Below, one piece after another: positions 1 through 8,785 of a stretch of 64,000 bases of DNA. The stretch is from Desulfuromusa sp. (GTDB lineage: Bacteria > Desulfobacterota > Desulfuromonadia > Desulfuromonadales > Geopsychrobacteraceae). How positions within the stretch are numbered: position 1 is the stretch's first letter; the number at the start of each line of letters is the position of its first letter. A program made the position numbers and the translations under genes. Location of the stretch: positions 62,001 through 126,000 of the forward strand of contig JADGDX010000001.1 in the NCBI GenBank assembly GCA_016744675.1, written 5' to 3'. The notes beneath the pieces were generated by a model. The model saw nothing but the letters and a program-made list of their open reading frames with translations, was not told where the DNA came from and did no database searches.

Positions 1-71
1 CGATGGTTGGTACGAGTACGAAGCTTTTTCAGCGTGAGGAGACAATCAATTTTATTTTTGAACTCCAGGGT

Positions 72-557
72 CTAGATATCGTTGCACGCTGCTGAGATTG
101 AGTAATTGTTTAATATCTCTCCCGTTAGATAACTTTTTTGCGGATTGACTTTGACCAAACTCTTAATTGTTTGGGGGGCAAGGTGGAGACGGAAAGTGGA
201 TTCTTCGCGATTCACCAAGGTGAGGTCAATATTTTTTTTCATCGATCCGATTCTCATCTCTGTCTCTATGACATAGCACCATTCGCGGCTACCATCAGCA
301 AAAGAGATCAGTCGTCTGGTTTTAACCGGCATCACTGAGTAGACCTCGACATCGCTGTTGTCCTGTATTGGGTGTATGCCAAAGCTTATCAATAAGTCAT
401 CTGCCTCTTTAAAGGTTGAAAAATCGAAGATATTCAGAATAGATTGTTTTGAATCGGCGACAACCTGAGCTTCAATAGCAGGAATTTTAAGTGCGGGAAA
501 TGATACCCACTCGCACCAGCCAATATCCAGTAATAGTGAGTTCTTATTTTTTTTCAT
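72..557 (-). CDS. Degenerate retropepsin-like / ATP-dependent zinc protease family protein
   Basis: The layout matches the small RimK-linked aspartic-protease-like family (PF05618, often called putative ATP-dependent zinc protease). It has an N-terminal IGWxEWV-type segment (here DIGWCEWVSFPAL), a central FADGSREWCYVIET block resembling the family's GHREERYVI segment, and a C-terminal DLTLVNRE...SYLTGE end. The catalytic D-[ST]-G-A-R loop expected near residue 35 is replaced by VVADSKQS, and the LLGR motif after NRE is FRLHLAP. It is therefore probably not an active protease. I prefer the start at 557 (MKKNKN) because GGAG lies 7 bases upstream and overlaps an in-frame ATG at 572. It has no operon partner in the window. 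Family assignment rests on remembered motifs. Confidence 0.6.
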   Translation of the reverse strand: MKKNKNSLLLDIGWCEWVSFPALKIPAIEAQVVADSKQSILNIFDFSTFKEADDLLISFGIHPIQDNSDVEVYSVMPVKTRRLISFADGSREWCYVIETEMRIGSMKKNIDLTLVNREESTFRLHLAPQTIKSLVKVNPQKSYLTGEILNNYSISAACNDI

Positions 558-572
558 ATGTTGTAACTCCAT

Positions 573-886
573 GAGATGTATTATTGCTAATGTTTGGATG
601 ATACCGACTGTTCTATAGAAAGTAAATTATTCTAATATTAAAATTTAGAAAAAAAATATTGTTTTTTTAGCCTTATAATTCAGTAGGTTATGGGGTTTGT
701 GTTAAGTGGTGAATTGGGGAGAAGCGAATCAATAGTGAGGGTCGACGAGCAGAGAAATAAATCAAATCAAATTCGGTATTGGCGTTTAAAAATAAGATTT
801 ATTCATATAAGTTTATATTATTACAGGCTGTTTTGTTGTATCCTGTGCGCTGTTTTTACTTATATTAAACATGTTTGGGAGATAAT
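573..886. other. AT-rich intergenic region between divergent genes
   Basis: This gap of about 310 bases separates the retropepsin-like gene from the AsmA-family gene and should hold both promoters. It is very AT-rich. A TATATT stands at 861-866, but I see no well-spaced -35 partner, so I do not call a promoter. No RNA gene, repeat or convincing reading frame is visible. Confidence 0.5.
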
Positions 887-3271
887 ATGTCAGCTCCAGC
901 AAAAATTGGGGTATTTGTTGTCAGTTTGCTGGTTGTTCTTGCTGTTGCGCTGACGGTTCTCGTCAAAACACAAGTGACACCTGAAAAGGTCAGAAATAAA
1001 CTTCTCCCATTGATTGAAGAATCATTAGGGCGTGATGTTGATTTTGGAACTGTCTCTATCGGTGTTTTTTCGGGGATTTCTGTTGCTGATTTAAAGGTCA
1101 TGCAAAAGGGTGATGATAGTCATTTTTTCTCCGTTAAGCTGGCTGAATTAAGTTACCAACTTTGGCCGTTATTGACTGGTAAGGTTGTTATTGATCAGGT
1201 TTTACTTGATCAACCTAAAATCCACCTGACGCGTTTGTCTGACGGACAATTTAATATCAGTGATTTGCTTCCTGAAGTGACAGCTAACAAATCGTCTAAT
1301 CCTAGTCATAAAGTTGAGAAGTCTTCTTCCTCAACAGTCTTCAGCCTCCTCGTCAAAGAAGTTAATCTTAAATCTGGTGAGTTACACTATGTTGATAAGT
1401 ATAAGAACGCTAAGACCCCTTTTCGCTACTCTCTGGATGATTTCAACTTTAAGGCAAGGCAAATAACATTTGAAGAACCATTTCCAGTCGATCTTTCAGC
1501 GGTTGTGAATGGTTCTCATATCGATATTTCTGGCGAATATGATCTGTTGCACAAAAGTGGAGACCTGGTTGTTCATCTGGCTCCACTTGATCTTGTTCAG
1601 TTTGCGCCATATTATCGCGATAGTCTTCCGGGCAAGGTTGGTTCCGGTCGTTTAGGTCTTACTTTAGAGGTCAATGCGAGTCCTGAGGGGATTTCATCAA
1701 AAGGGAAGGTTTCTCTTGAAGGAATTGACTTGGTTTTGGATCAATACCCTGATGCTGGCTTAGATAACGCTCAGCTTGGTGTCGATTATGCTGTTACTTA
1801 CTCTGTCGAAAAAGAACTCCTTGAGGTCTCAACACTGCTGCTCAGTTTTAACAAACTGAACTTTGGTGCAGAAGGGGAATTTGACCTGTCTGACCCAGAT
1901 CCATACCTTGTTTTTAAGATTCTGTTAAAAGATCTCGATTTGCGCGATGTGATGCAAAACCTTCCTGAGGGAGTTTCTCGAGATCTTCAAAAATATAGTT
2001 TTGCCGGACTTATAGATGGTCAAGTTGATCTTTCTGGACGTTTGAGTCGTGGGGCAGATTTACTCAAAACCGCTTCATTGAGTTTGACAGATGTTCGGGG
2101 CAGCGCTGAAAACTTGCGGGCTGGTGTGAGTGGTGAGATTAATTACGCAGACAAGATTGTGAAGACCGAGGACTTGCTTTTGCAATATGGCGATCAGCAG
2201 GCACGGTTGACTCTAGACGCTCAACTGTTAGCGGATAATTCTCTTAAAGGGGATTATAACCTTTCTGCTAACACATTAGACTTAAACAAAATTTTACCAG
2301 AGAATAGTCTTAATAGCGAAAGTCTGGATCAGGAGAATGGTCAGTCTGACACAGGCGTGGAGCGGCGCAAAACTTTGGCCGACGATATTGGTCCTTTCTC
2401 AATTCCTGCAGATCTGTCAGGGACACTGTCCATTGATAGAATGATTTATAAAGACCTTAATGTTGACAAGATAAAGGCAGATTTGATCCTACGCGATAAT
2501 CGTTTATCTATTAAAAAATTAACCAGTAACATCGGTGGAGGAGAGTTCAGTGCTTCTGCTGTAGTTAATCTTGGGGTAAAAGGTCTCGCTTACCAGGGGC
2601 AGATGGCGATGTCTCAACCTAATCTTGCGACACTGATTTCAGGTTTGCTCCCCGTGGCAAAGCAGAGTCTGTCAGGTCAATTAGCCTGGCAGAATAACTT
2701 CTCAGGCCGCGGGACGATAATGGATAATATTCTTCAGAGAATGCAACTTAAGGGCGATTTCAACCTTCAGAATGGTGAAGCAAAAGGTGCTTCTTTGGTG
2801 GAGGGAATAGCCGAGTTTATTGGTAGCCCTGAGCTGAAAGTATTAAGTTTTGAAAACTTTTCAGGTCAATATGATCTTCGGGATGGCTTGGCCAGAATTA
2901 ACAGTTCTTTGCATAGCTCAAAAACAAAATTAAAAGCAACTGGGTCAATGACAGTTGGTGGCGGCCTTAATCTATCTCTCGATACCCGTCTTGCTCCAGC
3001 AGTTTTAGAAAAACTCGGCAGGAAAGAGAACATCCGGAAGATGACGACAGATAATGATGGTTGGGACCATCTTCCCTTGCGGATCAAAGGATCGTTGTCA
3101 GAGCCTAAGGTTTCGTATGATTCAGATGCGTTGCAGAATCAAATGGTCGACAAAGCCAAGGGTGAGGCAAGTAGGAAACTGCTAGAAAAAATTGCCCCCG
3201 GAGAAGGCGAAGAAGTAGAGCCCATCAAGCAGATGCTGGATAATACCTTAGATAAATTGTTTGGAAAATAA
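887..3271 (+). CDS. AsmA family protein
   Basis: This is a long inner-membrane-anchored protein of the AsmA family. These proteins have one N-terminal transmembrane helix and a large periplasmic beta-rich domain related to lipid-transfer bridges, and are linked to outer-membrane biogenesis. A hydrophobic helix spans about residues 5-26. It is followed by the family hallmark VRNKLLPLIEESLGRDVDFG-type segment with a strand and GxFSGISVADLKV. The C-terminal third (about 500-760) has the AsmA-like C-terminal pattern of DFNLQNGEAKG and LSGQYDL-like repeats. The start at 887 has GGGAG five bases upstream; a TTG at 875 in the same frame overlaps that ribosome site. It stands alone, facing the tatD gene. 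The substrate is unknown. Confidence 0.8.
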   Translation: MSAPAKIGVFVVSLLVVLAVALTVLVKTQVTPEKVRNKLLPLIEESLGRDVDFGTVSIGVFSGISVADLKVMQKGDDSHFFSVKLAELSYQLWPLLTGKVVIDQVLLDQPKIHLTRLSDGQFNISDLLPEVTANKSSNPSHKVEKSSSSTVFSLLVKEVNLKSGELHYVDKYKNAKTPFRYSLDDFNFKARQITFEEPFPVDLSAVVNGSHIDISGEYDLLHKSGDLVVHLAPLDLVQFAPYYRDSLPGKVGSGRLGLTLEVNASPEGISSKGKVSLEGIDLVLDQYPDAGLDNAQLGVDYAVTYSVEKELLEVSTLLLSFNKLNFGAEGEFDLSDPDPYLVFKILLKDLDLRDVMQNLPEGVSRDLQKYSFAGLIDGQVDLSGRLSRGADLLKTASLSLTDVRGSAENLRAGVSGEINYADKIVKTEDLLLQYGDQQARLTLDAQLLADNSLKGDYNLSANTLDLNKILPENSLNSESLDQENGQSDTGVERRKTLADDIGPFSIPADLSGTLSIDRMIYKDLNVDKIKADLILRDNRLSIKKLTSNIGGGEFSASAVVNLGVKGLAYQGQMAMSQPNLATLISGLLPVAKQSLSGQLAWQNNFSGRGTIMDNILQRMQLKGDFNLQNGEAKGASLVEGIAEFIGSPELKVLSFENFSGQYDLRDGLARINSSLHSSKTKLKATGSMTVGGGLNLSLDTRLAPAVLEKLGRKENIRKMTTDNDGWDHLPLRIKGSLSEPKVSYDSDALQNQMVDKAKGEASRKLLEKIAPGEGEEVEPIKQMLDNTLDKLFGK

Positions 3272-3333
3272 GCAAATTAATTTCGAAGAGATATGTACGG
3301 CACCTTTTTAATGTGCAAGTTTGAATTGTGCCG

Positions 3334-4728
3334 TTATCCTACCTCGTTATATTCCCGTGCTCGAAATGTGACACCAAGTCCTTTTGCCACCTGTTCACAG
3401 GCTCCAATGTCAACTCCAGGGTACGTGACTGCTGTAGCAAGAACTTCAGGAATATAATCCCCTGCTTGGAGCAGAAAATCTTTAACCGCCTGATAGCTCT
3501 TCTGGGCACCAAATGTTGAACGGCAGAGATGATGATAACTCTTTGCATCTGAAGCATTTAAAGATATCGAAATTGAATCAATTAACCCTTTAAGTTCAGG
3601 AAGAATATTGCGGCCATGAACCAGGTTTGCCTGTCCGTCACTATTGATTCTGACTTTAACGCCTTTATCGTGAAGCCAAGTTGACATTTCTTTTATCAGA
3701 TCAAGTCTAAGTAGTGGTTCTCCGTAACCGCAAAAGACAATTTCTGTGTAACGGGTCGGGTCGCCTATGACATGTTTAATCTCATTGACCGAGGGTTCAT
3801 GATCCAATTGTAATTCGTGCCCTTTGACAATAAAATCACTGAATTTTGCACAAAAAATGCAACTGTTTGTGCAGCGGTTGGTAATATTGAGATAGAGTGA
3901 ATCGCGAATCTGGTAGGCGATTTTAGCGCTTTGATCGATTGTTCCGAAACCAAATAAATTGTAACAATTACGGCTCGTCACACGAGCTACATCTTCAACT
4001 GTAAGCTGCTTTATTTCTGCTAGCTTTTCCGCTGTATATCGAACATAAGAAGGTTCATTTCGTTTGCCACGAAACTTTTGTGGTGAAAGATAAGGGCAAT
4101 CCGTTTCTATCAGCATTCTATCGATAGGGATATGTGAAATGATCTCGCGGATAGCTTCGTTTTTAGGGTAGGTAATCGTCCCTGTAAATGAGAGATAAAA
4201 ACCAAGGTCAAGGCATTGCTTGGCCATTTTGGAGTCACCGCTAAAGCAATGCAGAACGCCACCAACTTCTTTGGCATTCTCATCTCTTAGAATTTCAATG
4301 ACGTCATCGTGTGCATCACGATCATGAACGATGATTGGTTTTCCAACTTTTTTTGCCAATTGAATCTGTTGGCGAAAAGCTAATCGCTGTGTTTCGCGAG
4401 GAGACCTGTCGCGATAATAGTCGAGGCCAATCTCTCCAAGGGCTACTACTTTTGGGTGAGAGAGCATTGATTCGAGCTTTTCAAGTGTTGCATTGTTGAT
4501 TTCTCTCGCATCGTGGGGGTGAACACCAACTGCTGCAAAAATATTGTCATAGCTCTCGGCAACATTGATACTTTTTATAGAACTCTCAAGGTCGCATCCA
4601 ATGGTGAGGATGTGACTGATACCATTATTTTTTGCCCGCTCAACAGTTTCGTCAAGGTCTTTAGCGAATTGTCCGCCATCGAGATGCGCGTGACTGTCAA
4701 CCAGCAAAGGGAGTTGATGATTTGTCAA
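3334..4728 (-). CDS. tatD: TatD-family metal-dependent hydrolase fused to a radical SAM domain
   Basis: This is a two-domain protein. Residues 1-260 form a TatD nuclease with the usual metal ligands visible: HAH (13, 15), Glu99 in GEIGLDYY, His135, His160 and Asp210 in ETDCPYLSP. Residues 275-464 form a radical SAM domain with C-x3-C-x2-C at 286/290/293 (CTNSCIFC) and a GYGEPLLR motif after it. This TatD-linked radical SAM fusion is known from Geobacter relatives; the role of the second domain is not established. It starts with TTG at 4728 with GGAG eight bases upstream. It lies downstream of metG on the same strand, about 70 bases away, in a block with yaaT and holB. Confidence 0.88.
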   Translation of the reverse strand: MTNHQLPLLVDSHAHLDGGQFAKDLDETVERAKNNGISHILTIGCDLESSIKSINVAESYDNIFAAVGVHPHDAREINNATLEKLESMLSHPKVVALGEIGLDYYRDRSPRETQRLAFRQQIQLAKKVGKPIIVHDRDAHDDVIEILRDENAKEVGGVLHCFSGDSKMAKQCLDLGFYLSFTGTITYPKNEAIREIISHIPIDRMLIETDCPYLSPQKFRGKRNEPSYVRYTAEKLAEIKQLTVEDVARVTSRNCYNLFGFGTIDQSAKIAYQIRDSLYLNITNRCTNSCIFCAKFSDFIVKGHELQLDHEPSVNEIKHVIGDPTRYTEIVFCGYGEPLLRLDLIKEMSTWLHDKGVKVRINSDGQANLVHGRNILPELKGLIDSISISLNASDAKSYHHLCRSTFGAQKSYQAVKDFLLQAGDYIPEVLATAVTYPGVDIGACEQVAKGLGVTFRAREYNEVG

Positions 4729-4800
4729 AGGGTTTACTCCAAATTAAGCAGGGCGCAATATGCGCCCTGTTGTAAATGAAAAAATGTTGTCTCTTTTATG

Positions 4801-6327
4801 CTACTTTTCTATCCTTGGGAAAAGTGGTGCTGCCTTCTCAACCATTCCTCCAGGTTTTAATCCTCCCCATTGATCTTGTCCATCGAGGGATAGGTTTTTA
4901 CTGTCACAGCCTAGAATATTAAGAATTTTTTCACCGGTATCGGGCATGAAAGGAGCGACGAGCAAAGCGACAATACGAATAGATTCAAGCAGGTTGTACA
5001 TAACTGTTGCCAGACGTTCACGCTGCTCAGAATCTTTTGCTAATGCCCATGGTGCCGTTTCATCAATATACTTGTTACCTGCTGAAATAAGTTCCCAGAT
5101 CGCCATCAGTGTTTTATTAAATGCCATGTTGCTGAGGTGTTGATCGACTTTTTCGATAGTCATCGCAAAGAGATCAATGAAGGCTTGATCAACTTCATTA
5201 TTCTGACTTGGAGCTGGGAGTTCCCCGTCGAAGTATTTTCCTAGCATCGCTGTTGAACGACTAACCAGATTGCCAAGGTCATTTGCAAGGTCAGAATTAA
5301 TTCTATGAACCAACGCAGTATGAGAAAAATCACCATCAAGTCCAAAAGGGACTTCTCTCAGCAAGAAGTAGCGAATTGCGTCAACATTGTATTTGTCGAT
5401 TAACATATTAGGCTCGACAACATTACGCAGACTCTTACTCATCTTTTGCCCTTCGACAGTCCACCAGCCATGGGCGAAAACTTTTTCTGGTAGCGGAAGT
5501 CCTGCAGCCATTAGAAATGTCGGCCAATAGACAGCATGGAAGCGTAAAATGTCTTTCCCGATAACATGAACAGCGGGCCAGTAGGTCGCAAAGTTTCCGT
5601 CTTTATCTTCGGGGTAGCCCAAGGCAGAAATATAGTTAGTCAATGCATCAAACCAGACATATATGACGTGCTTTTCGTTGCCTGGAGCTGGAATTCCCCA
5701 TGAAAAAGAGGTTCTTGATATGGAGAGATCACGTAAACCCTCACGGACAAAACTGAGTATCTCGTTCCGACGCGATTTGGGCTGGATGAAATCAGGGTTC
5801 TCTTCGATGTGTTTGAGGAGTTGATCTTGATATTTACTCATCCGAAAGAAATATGATTCTTCTTTCAATTTTGTTGTTTGGCGCCCGCAATCAGGGCAAT
5901 TTCCATCCAATAACTGGGTTTCCGTCCAAAATGTTTCACATGGGGTGCAATACCAATCTTCATACTCTCCAAGGTAGATATCGCCCTTGGCTTCAATGGC
6001 TTTAAACTGTTCTTGAACAGTATGCTTATGACGTTCTTGAGTGGTTCGGATAAAATCTGTATTGGAAATGTTGAGTTTTGTCCAAAGAGCCTGAAAGCGT
6101 TTCACGACCCGGTCAGCTAACTCTAAAGGAGTCTCCCCATTTGCTTTAGCTGCCGTTTCAACTTTTTGACCATGTTCATCAGTCCCTGTAAGAAAGGCAA
6201 CATCGTAACCGCGGGCGCGTTTGTAACGTGCAATAACATCGCAGGCCAAGGTTGTATATGCATGGCCGATGTGAGGGACATCGTTGACATAATAGATAGG
6301 TGTTGTCACATAAAAAGTTTTGCTCAT
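4801..6327 (-). CDS. metG: Methionyl-tRNA synthetase
   Basis: Class I synthetase charging tRNA-Met. It has HIGH at residues 19-22, KMSKS at 295-299, and two CxxC zinc knuckles (127/130 and 144/147), as in the short-insert bacterial type. At 508 residues it ends after the anticodon-binding helical domain and lacks the C-terminal EMAPII/Trbp111-like dimerisation domain present in many bacterial enzymes. The start is well supported by GGAG upstream of ATG at 6327. It lies between yaaT and tatD on the minus strand; the Geobacter-type holB-yaaT-metG order is kept. Confidence 0.97.
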   Translation of the reverse strand: MSKTFYVTTPIYYVNDVPHIGHAYTTLACDVIARYKRARGYDVAFLTGTDEHGQKVETAAKANGETPLELADRVVKRFQALWTKLNISNTDFIRTTQERHKHTVQEQFKAIEAKGDIYLGEYEDWYCTPCETFWTETQLLDGNCPDCGRQTTKLKEESYFFRMSKYQDQLLKHIEENPDFIQPKSRRNEILSFVREGLRDLSISRTSFSWGIPAPGNEKHVIYVWFDALTNYISALGYPEDKDGNFATYWPAVHVIGKDILRFHAVYWPTFLMAAGLPLPEKVFAHGWWTVEGQKMSKSLRNVVEPNMLIDKYNVDAIRYFLLREVPFGLDGDFSHTALVHRINSDLANDLGNLVSRSTAMLGKYFDGELPAPSQNNEVDQAFIDLFAMTIEKVDQHLSNMAFNKTLMAIWELISAGNKYIDETAPWALAKDSEQRERLATVMYNLLESIRIVALLVAPFMPDTGEKILNILGCDSKNLSLDGQDQWGGLKPGGMVEKAAPLFPRIEK

Positions 6328-6410
6328 TTTTTACTCCTCATAACGGTCTTGTCTATATACGTTTAGCGCAAATTGATAGTGTTGGTACGGTTTTGTCAAA
6401 AAAAACTGAA

Positions 6411-7478
6411 TCAGGTCGATTGCTCAGGTGGTTTCGCTGGCCGGTTTGGTTTCCGTCGTGGCCTCCTCCTGCGACGTTTTGTTTTCTCCTGAGCAGCTTC
6501 TCCTTGAGTGTCAGGTTTAGCAGCGTCAGGTTTAGCTTGGGGTGTGTTGCTCTGTCCCTTTTGTTGATTAGGGCGTTGGCCAGGTTTTGTTGTTTTACTA
6601 GGCCGGGAAGAGTGTTGCTTTTTAGGTGATGATGGCTGTTTTTTTTGTGTTTCTTTGGGTGCTTCTGTTACGCCATCAATTTCTTTTTGCAACTCACTGA
6701 TATGCATTTGACAACGTTCGCCATTTCTGGACAAAGTAACTTTTTGCGCCAGGATATCTCGTGAGATAACTTCAGCAGTCCCCTCTTGTAGTTGCAACTT
6801 TTTACCACACTTTGGGAGAGTTTTTTTCATTTCGTTGTAGGTTTCATATTCATATGCAAGGCAGCAAAGCAAGCGTCCACATTGGCCAGATATTTTAGTT
6901 GGGTTTAAAGCGAGACCCTGAGCTTTGGCCATTTTAACCGATACAGGTGCAAATTCACGTAAATGACTGCTACAACAAAGTTCTCTGCCGCATATTCCTA
7001 GGCCGCCAACTTGTTTTGCCTCATCGCGGACCCCGATCTGGCGCATTTCAATACGAGTGCGAAAGTGTTGCGCGAGATCACGAACAAGTTCGCGAAAATC
7101 AACACGTCCATCTGCTGTAAAATAAAAAATAATTTTTGATCCGTCGAAGAGATATTCTGCACGAACTAGCTTCATCTCCATATTTCGTTTTTTGATACGA
7201 ATTTGGCAAAATTGAAGCGCTTCGGTTTCTCTATGAGAATTATTTTCGGCCATTTGGAGGTCGCTCTCATCGGCCATGCGTAGGATTGATTTTAACTTAG
7301 GAGGAGCTTGGTCAGGCGTAATTTCTCGCGGTTCTCTGACAATCGTGCCCAATGCTCGTCCGCGCTCTGTCTCGACGATAACTTGGTCACCAGGGACCAA
7401 TGGGAAATCTCGAGCATCAAAGTCAAAGATTTTTCCAGCGGTGTGAAAAGAGATGCTGACGATTTTAAGTGTTTCCAT
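6411..7478 (-). CDS. PSP1 domain protein (YaaT/RicT-like)
   Basis: This is a PSP1-domain protein related to Bacillus YaaT (RicT), a subunit of an iron-sulfur complex that affects RNA processing in Firmicutes. In Deltaproteobacteria its role is not well known. The PSP1 core (about residues 55-235) contains the conserved cysteine pattern GLGICGRELCCSSHL and GQCGRLLCCLAYEYETY. After about residue 275 comes a low-complexity tail rich in Lys, Arg, Pro and Gln that ends in a run of arginines (KRRRRRPRRK), which probably binds nucleic acid. It is encoded 58 bases after holB and upstream of metG, as in Firmicutes and Geobacter. The start has only a weak ribosome site. Confidence 0.88.
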   Translation of the reverse strand: METLKIVSISFHTAGKIFDFDARDFPLVPGDQVIVETERGRALGTIVREPREITPDQAPPKLKSILRMADESDLQMAENNSHRETEALQFCQIRIKKRNMEMKLVRAEYLFDGSKIIFYFTADGRVDFRELVRDLAQHFRTRIEMRQIGVRDEAKQVGGLGICGRELCCSSHLREFAPVSVKMAKAQGLALNPTKISGQCGRLLCCLAYEYETYNEMKKTLPKCGKKLQLQEGTAEVISRDILAQKVTLSRNGERCQMHISELQKEIDGVTEAPKETQKKQPSSPKKQHSSRPSKTTKPGQRPNQQKGQSNTPQAKPDAAKPDTQGEAAQEKTKRRRRRPRRKPNRPAKPPEQST

Positions 7479-7536
7479 GTGGGTGACGTTATCCTTATAT
7501 CTGATCTGCCTGGGGACGCACGAGTTGTAACGTTAT

Positions 7537-8505
7537 TCAGGCAGCAGCTATTCGCATCAGCATGACTTCAAGAGCCAAGCGGCGGTTAACATTTCGTTGT
7601 AAATGAAAACGGGCAGTTTCTAGTGCTTTTAACTTCAGAAGTAAACTGGTTGTCGTTGTATTTTTTTGACGTTGTAAGCAGTCGATTAAATCCAGATTAA
7701 CAAGTTCTTCTTCTGGACGATTATGTTTTAACAGGAGTAGATCCCTGAAGAAAGCTTGAAAAATATCCAGAATATCTGGCAGGACTTCTTTGTCTTTTTC
7801 AAGTTCATCGGCCAATGAGAAGGTTGGAATAATACTTCCTGCGGACAATGCTGACAAGGATTGAATCAAGGTACGGCGTTTTTCCAGAAAGAGCTCTCTG
7901 TTTGTTCCTAACGCTTTCTTAAAACTTCCTTCTGATAAGGAAGCTAGGATTTTTGCTTGAGTCTCATCCAATTCCAATTTTGATGACAGGATAACAGCCA
8001 AGTTGTGTTTAGGTAAGCGCGAAAACGAAAGCCTTTGGCAACGTGATAATATGGTTGTGAGAAGTTTGTCTGGCTGATTTGTTAGAAGGATAAGAATCGT
8101 TCCTGGTTGCGGTTCTTCAAGGGTCTTTAGGAGTGCATTTGCTGCTCCGGTGGTTAGGTGCTCGGCTCCATCAATAAGGCAATATTTACCGTTTGCCTCC
8201 ATCGGGCGTAATGAGAGGTCCTGCTGTAGCTTTCTGATCTGATCTATTTTAAGAGCTTGACCCTCAGCAGCGAGAAGATGAATGTCTGGATGGTTATTGC
8301 TTTCAACTTTAAGGCAGGCCGAACAGCAACCACAGCCATTTTTGCTTTGACATAGCTGGGCGCAGACAAAGTCCATAGCCACCATTTTTTTTCCAACACC
8401 ATCTGGTCCTTCAAAAAGATAAGCATGGGCAACATGCTGGCTATTGAGCGCACGAAGCAGAATATTCTTTTGTTGTTTGTGCCCAACTATCGAATCAAAG
8501 GTCAT
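7537..8505 (-). CDS. holB: DNA polymerase III, delta' subunit
   Basis: AAA+ clamp-loader subunit. The P-loop GPDGVGKK is at residues 33-40, a zinc-binding cysteine cluster (CGCCSAC) is near 58-64, and the family motif ANALLKTLEEP and sensor-1 region LILLTNQPDKLLTTILSRCQ follow. The length of 322 residues is typical. It is first in the minus-strand block holB-yaaT-metG-tatD. In many relatives thymidylate kinase (tmk) precedes it; here the upstream side is a 280-base gap and a divergent transporter, so tmk is not adjacent. No strong ribosome site precedes the ATG. Confidence 0.93.
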   Translation of the reverse strand: MTFDSIVGHKQQKNILLRALNSQHVAHAYLFEGPDGVGKKMVAMDFVCAQLCQSKNGCGCCSACLKVESNNHPDIHLLAAEGQALKIDQIRKLQQDLSLRPMEANGKYCLIDGAEHLTTGAANALLKTLEEPQPGTILILLTNQPDKLLTTILSRCQRLSFSRLPKHNLAVILSSKLELDETQAKILASLSEGSFKKALGTNRELFLEKRRTLIQSLSALSAGSIIPTFSLADELEKDKEVLPDILDIFQAFFRDLLLLKHNRPEEELVNLDLIDCLQRQKNTTTTSLLLKLKALETARFHLQRNVNRRLALEVMLMRIAAA

Positions 8506-8785
8506 ATGAATTGCTGAATTGCCTCAATTTGCAGTGTGTGATTTGGTGGACATTATAGAGATACGCTAAGTAATGAATCAAGGTTAAACAGCGAAATCAA
8601 GTGAATGAAGGCTGATAATTTCCTTTTATACATATGAAATGGTAAGGAAGAGGTTTTTTTTAAGTTATTGTGGTGATAGCAGAGTAAGATAATGAATCAA
8701 AAATACTTGATTTATAAGAAGTTTTGTTATATTCCTGCTCGCCTTAATTTTCCTCTCACCATCTTTATTTGGTCAACCATCATAA

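Noticed and set aside
1-71. A possible C-terminal end of a plus-strand gene (frame 2 reads DGWYEYEAFSA then stop at 35-37)
   Set aside because: Only 11 codons are visible at the window edge and another frame is open too, so no family or even coding status can be supported.
690-953. Plus-strand frame of 87 codons overlapping the AsmA start
   Set aside because: It overlaps the 5' end of the AsmA gene in another frame, has no ribosome site, and its composition follows the AT-rich gap.
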